From: Sphingobacteriaceae bacterium
GTDB taxonomy: Bacteria; Bacteroidota; Bacteroidia; B-17B0; Aurantibacillaceae
Reading direction: 5' to 3'
NCBI GenBank assembly: GCA_016709575.1
Contig: JADJMM010000002.1
Span: 248,001 to 312,000 of the forward strand
DNA: 64,000 nt
A program made the position numbers and the translations under genes. This document shows positions 18,087 through 26,961 of the stretch, piece by piece (within the stretch, counting starts at the first letter, position 1; each line of letters begins with the position of its first letter). Under the pieces are notes generated by a model, which made no database searches, had not been told where the DNA came from, and saw nothing but the letters and a program-made list of their open reading frames with translations.

Positions 18087-18470
18087 ATGTTTAAACATTT
18101 GAAAATAAAAATAGCACTCTTCATTTGCTTAGCATTTGTTCTCAGAATTGCATTAACCAATTTTAATTTCATCTCTGATCTTTCATTATCAAAAGACCTT
18201 TCTTCTAAATCTATCTTTTCTGAAAAAACAAAACACACAGAAGTTGATGCTACTCCAAACGCAAACAAATATACATTAGTAGACGTTTTTGAAGAAGATT
18301 CAGACAATGAAGAAGATGAAACGAAAGTAAAATCTCCTATCCTATTATTCATAGTTCATTCTTTTATTCAGCATATAAATTTTTCGCCTTCATCTAATAG
18401 TTCTTTCGCTCAAATCAAATGCGAACTATTTTCTAAAAGGTATCTTTCCCTTTCTATTCTAAGAATCTGA
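18087..18470 (+). CDS. Small hypothetical membrane-anchored protein upstream of the efflux operon
   Basis: About 127 residues from the ATG at 18087. Near the N-terminus is one hydrophobic segment (IKIALFICLAFVLRIAL), then a polar region with an acidic stretch (EEDSDNEEDE), then a weakly hydrophobic part with a His/Phe-rich end. I do not recognise the family. It precedes the RND efflux genes by about 150 bases and could be a small accessory or regulatory protein, but only position suggests this. A 126-residue frame on the opposite strand overlaps it. The plus-strand reading is preferred because of the promoter box and the membrane segment. Confidence 0.5.
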   Translation: MFKHLKIKIALFICLAFVLRIALTNFNFISDLSLSKDLSSKSIFSEKTKHTEVDATPNANKYTLVDVFEEDSDNEEDETKVKSPILLFIVHSFIQHINFSPSSNSSFAQIKCELFSKRYLSLSILRI

Positions 18471-18617
18471 AAACTCTTTCCTAGGTAGAGAATTTAAATT
18501 CCAGTCCATTTTTTTATTTTGTTCTCTTCTTAGTTTATTAGCTTTTCGCTAATTCAATTGGCATAGGAATTCCTCTGCCTTAACTCTCACAAACGTATTC
18601 ATTTAAAAAAAATCACT

Positions 18618-19700
18618 ATGAGAAATAATCTCATTTTTATAAGCCTAAGCGTTTTGCTATGCAACACTAGCTGCAAAAGAGGCCACGAACAAAAAGAAGA
18701 AGAAGTTAAATTTTTAGTGACGAGTTCATTGAAAAAAGACACCATGATTACGCGTGATTATGTTTGTCAGATTCATGCGATCCAACATATAGAAATGAGG
18801 GCTCTTGAAAAAGGTTATCTGGAAAAAATCTATGTAGACGAAGGGCAGTTCGTGAAAAAAGGCGACATGATGTTTAAAATCATGCCACTGATTTATAATG
18901 CAGAACTTCAGAAAGCACAGGCCGAGGCGGATTTTGCCGAAATCGAATACCAGAATACAAAACAACTTTCTGAAAAGAATGTGGTATCGCCAAACGAACT
19001 AGCTTTAATGAAAGCGAAACTGGATAAAGCCAAAGCGGAATTATCTATGGCACAAATTCACCTTCAATTTACTGATATAAGAGCTCCATTTGATGGGATT
19101 ATGGATCATTTTCAAGTGAGATTAGGAAGTTTAATTGATGAAGGCGATCTCTTAACTACTTTATCAGATAATAGTGAAATGTGGGTGTACTTTAATGTTC
19201 CTGAATTGGAATATCTTAATTATAAATCTCACACTACCGAAGAGAATTTATTAAAAGTAAATCTGCTGATGGCAAATAATCAGCTCTTCAAATATCAAGG
19301 GCAAGTAAGTGCAATTGAGGCGGACTTTAATAATGAGACAGGAAACATCGCTTTCAGAGCTACATTCCCAAATCCTGATAAATTATTACGTCATGGTGAA
19401 ACAGGAAATATACAAATGGGGATTCCTATCAAAGACGCTATCATCATTCCTCAAAAAGCAACTTATGAAATTTTGGAAAAGAAATATGTTTTTGTAGTTG
19501 ATAAATCGGATGTAGTTCATTCCCGCGAAATAGTAATTGCATCTGAGATGCCCGATATCTATATTATAAAAGAAGGCTTAAAAGAAAATGAGAGAATTCT
19601 TCTTGAAGGCATTCGTAAAGTTAAAGATGGTGATAAGATCACCTTTACTTACGAAGATCCAAAAACCGTACTTCCAAAATTAAGAGTATACGTTGAGTAA
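18618..19700 (+). CDS. RND efflux periplasmic adaptor (AcrA/MexA-type lipoprotein)
   Basis: 360 residues. Membrane-fusion protein that bridges the inner-membrane pump and the TolC-like channel. The start has a lipoprotein-like signal with Cys at 15 and 19. A biotinyl-lipoyl half follows (EKGYLEKIYVDEGQFVKKGD, about 65-85), then a helical hairpin rich in Lys/Glu/Ala (about 95-145), the second lipoyl half (DIRAPFDGIMD, near 155), a beta-barrel domain, and a membrane-proximal domain. The length is typical. The pump gene follows after 23 bases and the channel gene overlaps the pump, giving an ordinary three-gene efflux operon. Substrates cannot be inferred. Confidence 0.93.
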   Translation: MRNNLIFISLSVLLCNTSCKRGHEQKEEEVKFLVTSSLKKDTMITRDYVCQIHAIQHIEMRALEKGYLEKIYVDEGQFVKKGDMMFKIMPLIYNAELQKAQAEADFAEIEYQNTKQLSEKNVVSPNELALMKAKLDKAKAELSMAQIHLQFTDIRAPFDGIMDHFQVRLGSLIDEGDLLTTLSDNSEMWVYFNVPELEYLNYKSHTTEENLLKVNLLMANNQLFKYQGQVSAIEADFNNETGNIAFRATFPNPDKLLRHGETGNIQMGIPIKDAIIIPQKATYEILEKKYVFVVDKSDVVHSREIVIASEMPDIYIIKEGLKENERILLEGIRKVKDGDKITFTYEDPKTVLPKLRVYVE

Positions 19701-19723
19701 TTTAATTTTTTAAAAAGAAGAAC

Positions 19724-22700
19724 ATGTTCAATAAATTCATTCAAAGGCCCGTACTGGCTATTGTTATATCGCTGGTAATTTTATTTGTCGGAGGACTTGC
19801 CATTAAAACATTGCCCACGTCACAATTTCCTGAGGTAGCTCCTCCGGTGGTGATGGTGAGTGCATCCTATCCCGGCGCAAGTGCTAAATCATTAGCCGAA
19901 TCAGTTATCATTCCATTGGAACAATCTATTAATGGGGCATGGGGCATGCGTTATATGACTTCTGATGCGACGAGTGCAGGTGAAGCAAATATTCAAGTTG
20001 TATTTGAACCTGGAACCGATATCAATCAAGCGCTTGTGCAAGTTTCCAATCGTGTTCAACAAGTAACGAATCGTTTACCAACTCTGGTACAACGCGAAGG
20101 TGTTGTTATTACACCGGTAATTCCAAGCATGTTAATGTACGTGAACTTGTATAGCAAAGACAAAAATGCAGATATGAAATATCTGTTCAATTATGCTGGA
20201 GTAAACATGGTTCCTGAATTACAACGTATCAATGGTATTGGACAAGTAAGGATTTTAGGAAGTCGTCAATACGCTATGCGCATTTGGTTGAATCCTGATC
20301 GCATGCGGGCGTACAATGTTTCTCCTGATGAAGTGATGGAAGCTTTGAATGATCAAAGTATTATTGGTAAAGCGGGAAGGATTGGAAGGGGTGATAGCAA
20401 ACAAGCAGAAGCATTGGAATATGTTTTAACTTATAGCGACCGCTTCAATGATCCAACTCAGTACGAAAATGTAATTATCCGTTCAAATAAAGAAGGTGAG
20501 AATTTACGTTTGAAAGATGTTGCTACCGTTGCTTTGGGAAGTGAGTATTATGATATTTATTCAAGCATGAATGGAAATCCATCTGCCGCCTTAGTTCTGA
20601 AGCAAACCTACGGAAGTAATGCCACTGAAGTAATTAAGAATGTGAAATTAAAACTGGAAGAACTGAAAAAAACTTTTCCTCCGGGAATGGAATATGAAAT
20701 CAGTTATGATGTATCTACTTTTTTGGATGCTTCTATTGAAAACGTACTTCATACTTTACGCGATGCTTTTATTTTAATGACGCTTGTTGTATTTATTTTC
20801 TTAGGTGATTGGCGTTCTACTTTGATTCCAACTTTAGCTGTACCTGTTTCTTTAATCGGTGCATTCTTCTTTATGCAGCTTTTCGGATTAAGTATTAACA
20901 TGGTTACTTTATTCTCATTAGTATTAGCAATGGGTATTGTGGTTGATAACGCTATTGTCGTCGTCGAGGCCGTACATGCAAAAATGGAGCTGGAAAATTT
21001 ATCCCCTTACAATGCGGTACGTAAAGTTATCGGTGAGATTAGCGGTGCAATCATTGCCATCACATTAGTAATGGTATCGGTATTCATTCCTGTTTCATTT
21101 ATGTCTGGGCCGGTTGGAACATTCTATAGACAATTCTCCATCACCATGGCAGCTTCCATTATTCTCTCGGGAGTTGTTGCTTTAACTGTTACGCCTGTAT
21201 TATGTGCAATGATATTAAAGAATAATCATGGTAAACCGAAGAAGCAGAATTTTTTCACAAAAATAATTGATGGGTTTAACCGTTGGTTCGATAAAGTCAC
21301 AGCGAGATATGTGAACTTACTTAGAAAAATGGCGCACAGGAAATTATTGACTTGGTCGTTAACAGCTTCCTTTATTGCAGGAATTGTCGTCATCAGCAAT
21401 AATTTACCTTCCGGTTTTATTCCGAGTGAAGATCAGGGGATGTTATATGCCATCATTCAAACACCTCCGGGTTCAACATTAGAAAGAACAAATGACCTTT
21501 CAGAAAAATTAGTGAAAGTCATTAATGAGGTAGAAGGAGTGAAATCTGTTTCTTCAATCGCAGGATATGAAGTTTTAACTGAGGTCGTGGTTCAAATGCG
21601 GGAACATGTTTGATTAATTTAAAACCTTGGTCTGAACGAAAACATACTGTTTGTTGAGATTATCGAAGAATTAGAAGTAAAAAGCAAAATCGATTCCAGG
21701 TGCAACAATTGAATTTTCGATCCTCCGGCTGTTCCCGGTTTCGGTGCAGCTGGTGGTTTCGCTTTACAATTGTTAGATAAAACTAATTCAGGTGATCTTG
21801 TGCAATTAGAAAAAGTGACCAACGAATTCATTGGTAAATTAAAAGCAAGAAAAGAATTGACAGGTTTGTTCACTTTCTTTAGTGCTAATTATCCTCAATA
21901 CGAAATTGAATTCGATAATCAGGCAGCCATGCAGAAAGGTGTTACAATAGGTAACGCAATGAATACCTTGTCCATTTTTGTTGGAAGTACTTATGAATTA
22001 GGTTTCATTAAATATCAACGCTTCTTTAAAGTTTTCGTTCAGGCTTCTCCTGAATATAGAAAGTTGCCAACGGATATCATGAACTTATACGTAAAGAATA
22101 ACCGTGATGAGATGGTGCCGTTTTCTGCTTTCATGAAAATAAAAAAGAAGCAAGGTGCGAATGAAATCAACCGTTACAATATGTACAACACCGCAGGAAT
22201 CAGAGGCGGACCCGCTACAGGATTTAGTAGTGGTGAAGCTATTGATGCTGTAAAAGAAGTTGCGAAAACTTTACCAAACGGTTTTGATATCGATTGGGCA
22301 GCCTTATCATATGATGAAACACGCCGCGGAAATGAATCTATTTGGATTTTTCCTTATTGTTTGATCTTCGTTTATTTTGTATTAGCAGGACAATATGAAA
22401 GTTTCATTATTCCTTTCGCGGTTATCTTCTCATTACCTGCCGGAGTTTTCGGTTCATTCTTAATAATTAAAATGATGGGGTTGGCGAATGATATCTATGC
22501 TCAGGTGGGAATGGTTATGCTCGTTGGGCTACTCGGGAAGAACGCCGTGTTGATTGTAGAATTCGCGGTGCAAAAACATCGTGAAGGTGCAACAATTCTT
22601 GAGGCGGCAATTGAAGGAGCAAGAGTTCGTTTCCGTCCTATCTTAATGACATCCTTTGCATTTATTGCAGGGTTAATTCCATTAGTTCTTGCGCATGGTG

Positions 22701-22921
22701 CAGGCGCTATAGGTAATAGAACAATTGGCGGGTCTGCGTTAGGTGGTATGTTATTCGGAACCATATTCGGGGTTATCATTATCCCGGGCTTGTACTTTAT
22801 TTTTGGTTCTATTGCAGCAGGACGTAAACTAATCAAGAATGAAGATGAGAGTTCTTTAACAGAAGACCTTGTTCACAAAATGGATGATTTTCCACAAATA
22901 AAAGAAGAAGACAATGAGTAA
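19724..22921 (+). CDS. RND efflux pump, inner-membrane permease (AcrB/HAE1 family; four indels)
   Basis: About 1065 residues after repair. Proton-driven efflux pump with 12 membrane segments. Visible: N-terminal FNKFIQRPVLAIVISLV, porter-domain sequence PGASAKSLAESVIIPLEQ, TM4 GIVVDNAIVVVEAVHAKM, and near the end a second membrane half (VGLLGKNAVLIVEFA, RFRPILMTS). TM4 carries Asp-Asn where Escherichia coli AcrB has Asp-Asp, which I believe is common in Bacteroidota members. The frame stops at 21613 and resumes at 21770. Between them, single-base changes near 21583, 21647, 21695 and 21720 restore EGRGSNAGTCLINLKPW, HTVVEIIEEL and IPGATIEFFDPPAVPGFGAAGG. Four offsetting indels in 145 bases look like a local sequence-quality problem. 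Confidence 0.88.
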
Positions 22922-24350
22922 TAAAAAGATATTTAACCGTTCGGTCATCATTTTTGCATCGCTGGCTTTTGCCGCATGCAGTGTTCCGTATATGGGACGC
23001 AAAACCGAAAATAAAACTGTTCCGTCAGCATTCCTTAATACAAAGGATTCAGCAAACAACAGCGCAAAAATAAAACTGAAAGATTTTTTTTCAGATCCTA
23101 ATTTAATCGCGCTCATCGACACAGCTCTTAAAAATAATCAAGAGCTAAATATGATTCTGCAAGAAATAAATATTTCTAAAGCTGAAGTGCGTGGCAAAAA
23201 AGGAGCGTATTTACCTTTTGGAGAAGTTGGGGTTGCTGCAGGAACTGAAAAAGTTGGCAAGTATACTAGTCAGGGCGCTAGTGACGAAGCGCATGAGATA
23301 CTTCCCGGAAAAAAGTTTCCCGAACCTCTTGGAAATTTTTTAGTGAGCGCCGACATTTCTTGGGAAATAGATGTTTGGAGAAAATTACGGAATGCAAAAA
23401 AAGCTGCGGTATATAAATACCTTTCTTCAACAGAAGGAAAGAATTTCATGATTACAAAGTTAATCGCCGAAATCTCTAATTCTTATTATGAGTTGATGGC
23501 GCTGGATAATCAATTAGAAATATTAAAAAAGAATATTGATATCCAACAGAACGCTTTGGAAATTGTGAAGCTTGAAAAACTTGCCGCTAAAGTTACTGAA
23601 TTAGCTGTTCGTCGTTTTGAAGCGGAAGTTCTGAAAAACCAAAGTAATCAGTTTTACATTACGCAAAAAATTACGGAGACAGAGAACAAGATTAATTATT
23701 TAGTTGGTCGCTTTCCTCAACCTGTATTAAGAAGCTCATCCACTTTTCTTGACTTTGCTCTCGATTCCATTAATTCTGGAATTCCTTCTCAGCTTTTATC
23801 GAACCGTCCGGATATTAAACAAGCTGAATTAGAATTGACAGCTGCCAAGTTGGAAGTGAAAGTTGCTAAAGCAGAATTCTATCCATCCTTAGTAATAAAA
23901 GCCGGTGCGGGCTATAATGCATTTAATCCACAATATTTAGTTACCACTCCGCAATCACTTATTTATTCTATTGCCGGAACTTTAATTGCGCCAATAATAA
24001 ACCGTAATGCAATTAAAGCAAATTATTATTCTGCCAACGCTAAACAAATACAGGCTGTTTATAATTATGAGCAGAAAATTTTAGGCGCGCATGTTGAAGT
24101 GGTAAACCAATTATCGAATATCAATAACCTTGCGAAAAGTTACGACTTGAAACAAAAACAAGTGGAGGCTTTAACTCAGTCTATTGAAATTTCAACCGGA
24201 TTATTCAAGAATGCAAGAGCAGATTATATGGAAGTATTGTTAACACAACGTGATGCTCTTGAATCGAAATTCGAATTGATTGAAACCAAGATGCAGCAAA
24301 TGAATGCGAGGGTTAATATTTACCGTGCTTTAGGTGGGGGTTGGAGGTAA
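22914..24350 (+). CDS. TolC/NodT-type outer-membrane efflux lipoprotein
   Basis: 478 residues. The channel component of the tripartite pump. The signal ends at a lipobox (LAFAACS, Cys near 22). Two homologous halves follow, each a strand plus long helices, with diagnostic OEP-family motifs: SADISWEIDVWRKLRNAKKAA near 145, LLSNRPDIKQAELELTAAKLEVKVAKAEFYPS split around residue 290, and SIEISTGLFKNARADYMEVLLTQRDAL near the end. The start codon overlaps the last eight bases of the pump gene, so the two are translationally coupled. About 100 bases without a gene follow. Confidence 0.93.
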   Translation: MSNKKIFNRSVIIFASLAFAACSVPYMGRKTENKTVPSAFLNTKDSANNSAKIKLKDFFSDPNLIALIDTALKNNQELNMILQEINISKAEVRGKKGAYLPFGEVGVAAGTEKVGKYTSQGASDEAHEILPGKKFPEPLGNFLVSADISWEIDVWRKLRNAKKAAVYKYLSSTEGKNFMITKLIAEISNSYYELMALDNQLEILKKNIDIQQNALEIVKLEKLAAKVTELAVRRFEAEVLKNQSNQFYITQKITETENKINYLVGRFPQPVLRSSSTFLDFALDSINSGIPSQLLSNRPDIKQAELELTAAKLEVKVAKAEFYPSLVIKAGAGYNAFNPQYLVTTPQSLIYSIAGTLIAPIINRNAIKANYYSANAKQIQAVYNYEQKILGAHVEVVNQLSNINNLAKSYDLKQKQVEALTQSIEISTGLFKNARADYMEVLLTQRDALESKFELIETKMQQMNARVNIYRALGGGWR

Positions 24351-24421
24351 ATTTTATAGATTATCACCAATTTTCTTAATTATTTGTTAATCAAAAAGCC
24401 CTTATTTCCCCTCTATTTTAT

Positions 24422-24429
24422 TAGATTTG
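24422..24429 (+). promoter_or_regulatory. TAnnTTTG -7 promoter box for the DHS-like gene
   Basis: Reads TAGATTTG, a perfect -7 match, 21 bases before the ATG at 24451. Confidence 0.5.
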
Positions 24430-24450
24430 TAGCTCTAAAAATTAAGAATT

Positions 24451-25257
24451 ATGAGCGCAGCAGCAAACAAAGGCCCGATATCAAAATTTGTCGAGCATCA
24501 CTATAAACACTTTAACGCAGCATTAGTAGATGCTGCTAAAGGATACGAAACACATTTAACCGAAGGTGGTAAAATGATGGTAACATTAGGTGGTGCAATG
24601 AGTACAGCAGAGTTAGGTAAATCATTAGCTGAATTTTGGAAAGATGCAGATACTGCTGGACAAAGATTTTTCCCGCATGAATACATGTACAAAATTTTAT
24701 TAAGCGGCGAATTAAAACAGTATTACGAAATTGATCCTAAAGACAGCTGGATGTTAGCTGCTGCTGAGAAAAATTTGCCAATTGTTGTTCCAGGTTGGGA
24801 AGATAGTACGATGGGAAATATTTTCGCATCATATGTAATTAAAGGAGATATTAAAGCAAGCACCATGAAAAGCGGTATTGAATACATGGCTTGGTTAGCA
24901 GATTGGTATCCAAAAAATTCAGGCGGAAAAGGTGTTGGCTTCTTCCAAATTGGTGGTGGTATTGCTGGTGATTTTCCTATTTGTGTTGTACCGATGTTAT
25001 ACCAAGATATGGGAATGCATGAGATTCCTTTCTGGAGTTATTTCTGTCAGATTTCAGATTCAACAACATCTTACGGTTCTTATTCAGGAGCTGTACCGAA
25101 TGAAAAAATTACCTGGGGTAAATTAGATATTAATACACCAAAATTCATTGTAGAAAGTGATGCGACTATTGTGGATTCTCGGGGTAACCTTTCTAAGCGG
25201 TCTGGTGAGCTTGTCGCATTCTTGGCTGGTAGTCTCGCTTGGACAAAAGGATGTTAA
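24451..25257 (+). CDS. Deoxyhypusine synthase family protein with internal deletion and altered tail
   Basis: 268 residues. The family is clear: GGKMMVTLGGAMSTAELGKSLAE near 38-60 (broken here for length), WMLAAAEKNLPIVVPGWED, SGIEYMAWLADWYPKNS, GFFQIGGGIAGDFPICVVPM and FCQISDSTTSYGSYSGAVP. Eukaryotic members make hypusine on eIF5A; the role in Bacteroidota, which lack eIF5A, is unsettled. From memory, Bacteroidota members have about 320 residues. Here the sequence jumps from SLAE to FWKDAD, omitting about 70-75 residues that normally include the TGANLEED-type NAD-binding stretch. After ESDATIV the usual APLIFA ending is replaced by an unrelated tail of about 20 residues encoded by locally GC-rich DNA (about 54% by my count). 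Either the gene is a remnant or the assembly is wrong here. Confidence 0.8.
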   Translation: MSAAANKGPISKFVEHHYKHFNAALVDAAKGYETHLTEGGKMMVTLGGAMSTAELGKSLAEFWKDADTAGQRFFPHEYMYKILLSGELKQYYEIDPKDSWMLAAAEKNLPIVVPGWEDSTMGNIFASYVIKGDIKASTMKSGIEYMAWLADWYPKNSGGKGVGFFQIGGGIAGDFPICVVPMLYQDMGMHEIPFWSYFCQISDSTTSYGSYSGAVPNEKITWGKLDINTPKFIVESDATIVDSRGNLSKRSGELVAFLAGSLAWTKGC

Positions 25258-25275
25258 AATATAATGTTCATAATA

Positions 25276-25306
25276 AATCCCCGCCCTAAACAAGCGGGGA
25301 TTTTTG
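25276..25306 (+). terminator. Rho-independent terminator after the DHS-like gene
   Basis: A nine-base stem AATCCCCGC / GCGGGGATT with a nine-base loop is followed by a T run. Confidence 0.85.
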
Positions 25307-25311
25307 TTGTG

Positions 25312-25319
25312 TAGTTTTG
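25312..25319 (+). promoter_or_regulatory. TAnnTTTG -7 box for the DUF502 gene
   Basis: Reads TAGTTTTG, a perfect -7 match that ends four bases before the ATG at 25324. This implies a leaderless or nearly leaderless message. Confidence 0.4.
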
Positions 25320-25323
25320 TTGT

Positions 25324-25893
25324 ATGAAAAGCTTACTCAATTACTTTTTACAAGGACTCATTTTATTTATTCCGTTTGCCATTACTGTAGGCATTATTTT
25401 TAAGTTGTTTGATTTTTTCTCTGGTATTTTTTCAGGATTAGGAATTACTAATTACTCCGCCGTAAATACGGTGTTGGGATTTGTGTTTACATTGGCGTTT
25501 ATTATGGGGATGGGGCTTTTAGCATCTACATTCATTTTTAAAAGTTTTTTCACTTTTGTAGAAGATAAATTAGAACACGCGCCCTTTATCCGTCACATTT
25601 ATTCACCCTTAAAAGATTTCACGAATGCTTTTATGGGGAATAAGAAGAAATTTAATAAGCCTGTTTTAGTGTTGACGAATCCTCAAGCTAACATTGAAGA
25701 AATTGGTTTTGTTACCCACGAAGATTTAAAGGATTTAAAAATTAAAGATAAAGTAGCCGTGTATTTACCATACTCCTACTCTCTTTCCGGACGATTAGTA
25801 ATCGTTCCACAATCACAAATAAAACCAATTGATGCCGACGCTGCGGAGACAATGAAGTTTATTGTGAGTGGTGGTGTGACGGATGTGGACTAG
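25324..25893 (+). CDS. DUF502 family membrane protein
   Basis: 189 residues. Two membrane segments (about 6-28 and 48-72), then a conserved cytoplasmic part with motifs typical of DUF502: PFIRHIYSPLKDFTNAF, VLVLTNPQANIEEIGFVT and the loop YLPYSYSLSGRLVIVP near 145. The function of the family is unknown. The gene is flanked by a terminator upstream and a hairpin over its stop codon, so it is probably a single-gene transcript. Confidence 0.85.
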   Translation: MKSLLNYFLQGLILFIPFAITVGIIFKLFDFFSGIFSGLGITNYSAVNTVLGFVFTLAFIMGMGLLASTFIFKSFFTFVEDKLEHAPFIRHIYSPLKDFTNAFMGNKKKFNKPVLVLTNPQANIEEIGFVTHEDLKDLKIKDKVAVYLPYSYSLSGRLVIVPQSQIKPIDADAAETMKFIVSGGVTDVD

Positions 25894-25923
25894 GGTTACG
25901 CTGAATAAATTTAGCGACCCTAG
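25890..25923 (+). terminator. Hairpin over the stop codon of the DUF502 gene
   Basis: CTAGGGT pairs with ACCCTAG, and an inner CGCT pairs with AGCG. It lacks a strong T run, so it may be a processing or partial termination site. Confidence 0.4.
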
Positions 25924-25926
25924 AGT

Positions 25927-25943
25927 TTCTGACTTCGTCAGAA
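25927..25943. repeat. Palindromic repeat copy 1
   Basis: TTCTGAC-TTC-GTCAGAA, a perfect hairpin followed by TGAC. First of five related palindromes around the GIY-YIG gene. Confidence 0.75.
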
Positions 25944-25958
25944 TGACAATTCTTCAGA

Positions 25959-26297
25959 TTATATTCTTTCAAACGAAACGTCATGCTGACCATAGTCAGC
26001 ATCTTTCGAACTCCAATCTCTCGAAAGGTCCATCATTTCTGGATTAAGTTCTCGTATAAGATTCAGTTTCCAATGACGTGGTCGATTTTTAATTTGCTTC
26101 TTTCTTGAAATGGCCTCAATGGTTCCGAAAATCTCTTCGTAGTAAACAAGGTCGACTAATTTGTATTTTGAGGTGAAAGCTGCTGACCCTTTTAAACTTT
26201 TGTGTTCTGCAACACGTCTTTCTAAATTATTCGTAACTCCGGTGTAAAAAGTGGTGCGTGTGTGGTTCGACATTATGTAAACAAACATCGTTTTCAT
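25959..26297 (-). CDS. GIY-YIG nuclease family protein (small, single-domain)
   Basis: 112 residues. The GIY-YIG core is clear: FVYIMSNHTRTTFYTGVTNNLERRVAEH, with the Tyr pair at the strand ends and the Arg of LERRV (described as motif), then FGTIEAISRKKQIKNRPRHWK with the catalytic Glu. Small stand-alone members are abundant in Bacteroidota; whether they cut DNA in vivo is unclear. The last 15 or so codons lie in a palindromic repeat (25983-26002), so the repeat encodes KDADYGQHD at the C-terminus. The gene sits among five such repeats on both sides, suggesting that gene and repeats may move or evolve together. Confidence 0.88.
   Translation of the reverse strand: MKTMFVYIMSNHTRTTFYTGVTNNLERRVAEHKSLKGSAAFTSKYKLVDLVYYEEIFGTIEAISRKKQIKNRPRHWKLNLIRELNPEMMDLSRDWSSKDADYGQHDVSFERI
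25983..26002. repeat. Palindromic repeat copy 2, inside the 3' end of the GIY-YIG gene
   Basis: ATGCTGAC-CATA-GTCAGCAT, a perfect eight-base stem preceded by GTC. Same layout as copies 3-5, with compensating stem changes (G-C in place of T-A). Confidence 0.75.
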
Positions 26298-26318
26298 TGG
26301 GAGATTTTGGTTCGAAAG

Positions 26319-26337
26319 ATTCTGACTTCGTCAGAAT
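26319..26337. repeat. Palindromic repeat copy 3
   Basis: ATTCTGAC-TTC-GTCAGAAT, perfect eight-base stem, 21 bases upstream of the GIY-YIG start on the other side from copies 1-2. Confidence 0.75.
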
Positions 26338-26405
26338 GACTTGCGTTTTTTAATTGGCTTCTTGCCGTTAGGTCCCGTCTCTGAATGAAGTTCGCACTCC
26401 TTAAG

Positions 26406-26424
26406 ATTCTGACTTCGTCAGAAT
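26406..26424. repeat. Palindromic repeat copy 4
   Basis: Identical to copy 3: ATTCTGAC-TTC-GTCAGAAT followed by GAC. Confidence 0.75.
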
Positions 26425-26465
26425 GACTGTTTGCTATATAAGAAGTTGTTTCGAAGAAAGGCGTC

Positions 26466-26484
26466 ATCCTGACTTCGTCAGGAT
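26466..26484. repeat. Palindromic repeat copy 5
   Basis: ATCCTGAC-TTC-GTCAGGAT. The stem differs from copies 3 and 4 by a paired (compensating) change, T-A to C-G, which argues that the hairpin itself is conserved. Confidence 0.75.
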
Positions 26485-26486
26485 CT

Positions 26487-26509
26487 GAAGGTTAACTTTG
26501 TTAACCTTC
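26487..26509 (-). terminator. Hairpin at the end of the SRPBCC gene
   Basis: GAAGGTTAAC-TTT-GTTAACCTTC is a perfect ten-base stem covering the SRPBCC stop codon. It has no long T run but may act as a terminator or 3' stabiliser. Confidence 0.4.
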
Positions 26510-26908
26510 CCCTTCGCAATACAATTTAAAACTATTTAAAATAGCTTGCCAACCTGAGCGTTGAAGCTCTTCTGAATTTTCTGTTTCTGCATCAAACACT
26601 GTTGTTATTTCGGTTTCAGTACCGTTTGCTGTGAATGTAGTTTTACATTTGCGACCATCTTCCATAACGTAAGAAATAAGTTTACCGGTTTCTACAGCAT
26701 CGTAAGTCCCGATAAAATCAAAACCCATACTGCCGTCTTTCGCTTCCATGCGCGATAAGAATTTTCCCCCTACGCGTAAATCATTTTCTGCTTTTGGTGT
26801 ATGCCAATCATCAGAGGCACTATTCCATTTTGTAATGTGTTCCGGACTAGTCCAGATTTTCCAAACTTTTTCTATTGGAGAATTTACGGTGGCTTGTATT
26901 GTTATCAT
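26501..26908 (-). CDS. SRPBCC / AHSA1-like domain protein
   Basis: 135 residues, one START-like (Bet v1-like) domain of the Activator-of-Hsp90-ATPase-1-like group: start MITIQATVNSPIEKVWKIWT, then WNSASDDWHTP, DLRVGGKF and the closing helix GWQAILNSFKLYC. These proteins bind hydrophobic ligands in a central cavity; the ligand here is unknown. The length is normal. It is a stand-alone minus-strand gene; its 3' end lies in a strong hairpin. Confidence 0.88.
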   Translation of the reverse strand: MITIQATVNSPIEKVWKIWTSPEHITKWNSASDDWHTPKAENDLRVGGKFLSRMEAKDGSMGFDFIGTYDAVETGKLISYVMEDGRKCKTTFTANGTETEITTVFDAETENSEELQRSGWQAILNSFKLYCEGEG

Positions 26909-26961
26909 TATGATTGTTTTGTTGAGCTAATTTACGAAATTTTGTGTTGTTTGAATTAGGG

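Noticed and set aside
17972..18352. 126-residue minus-strand frame opposite the small membrane protein
   Set aside because: It overlaps the plus-strand gene almost fully, is rich in Ser and low-complexity runs, has no promoter box, and reads as the complement of a better-supported protein.
19724..22921. Two separate pump genes instead of one
   Set aside because: The two open pieces are the N- and C-terminal parts of a single AcrB-family protein, joined by conserved sequence across the indels.
26309..26320. GGTTCGAA, similar to a tRNA T-loop
   Set aside because: No cloverleaf can be drawn around it; it is flanked by the palindromic repeats.
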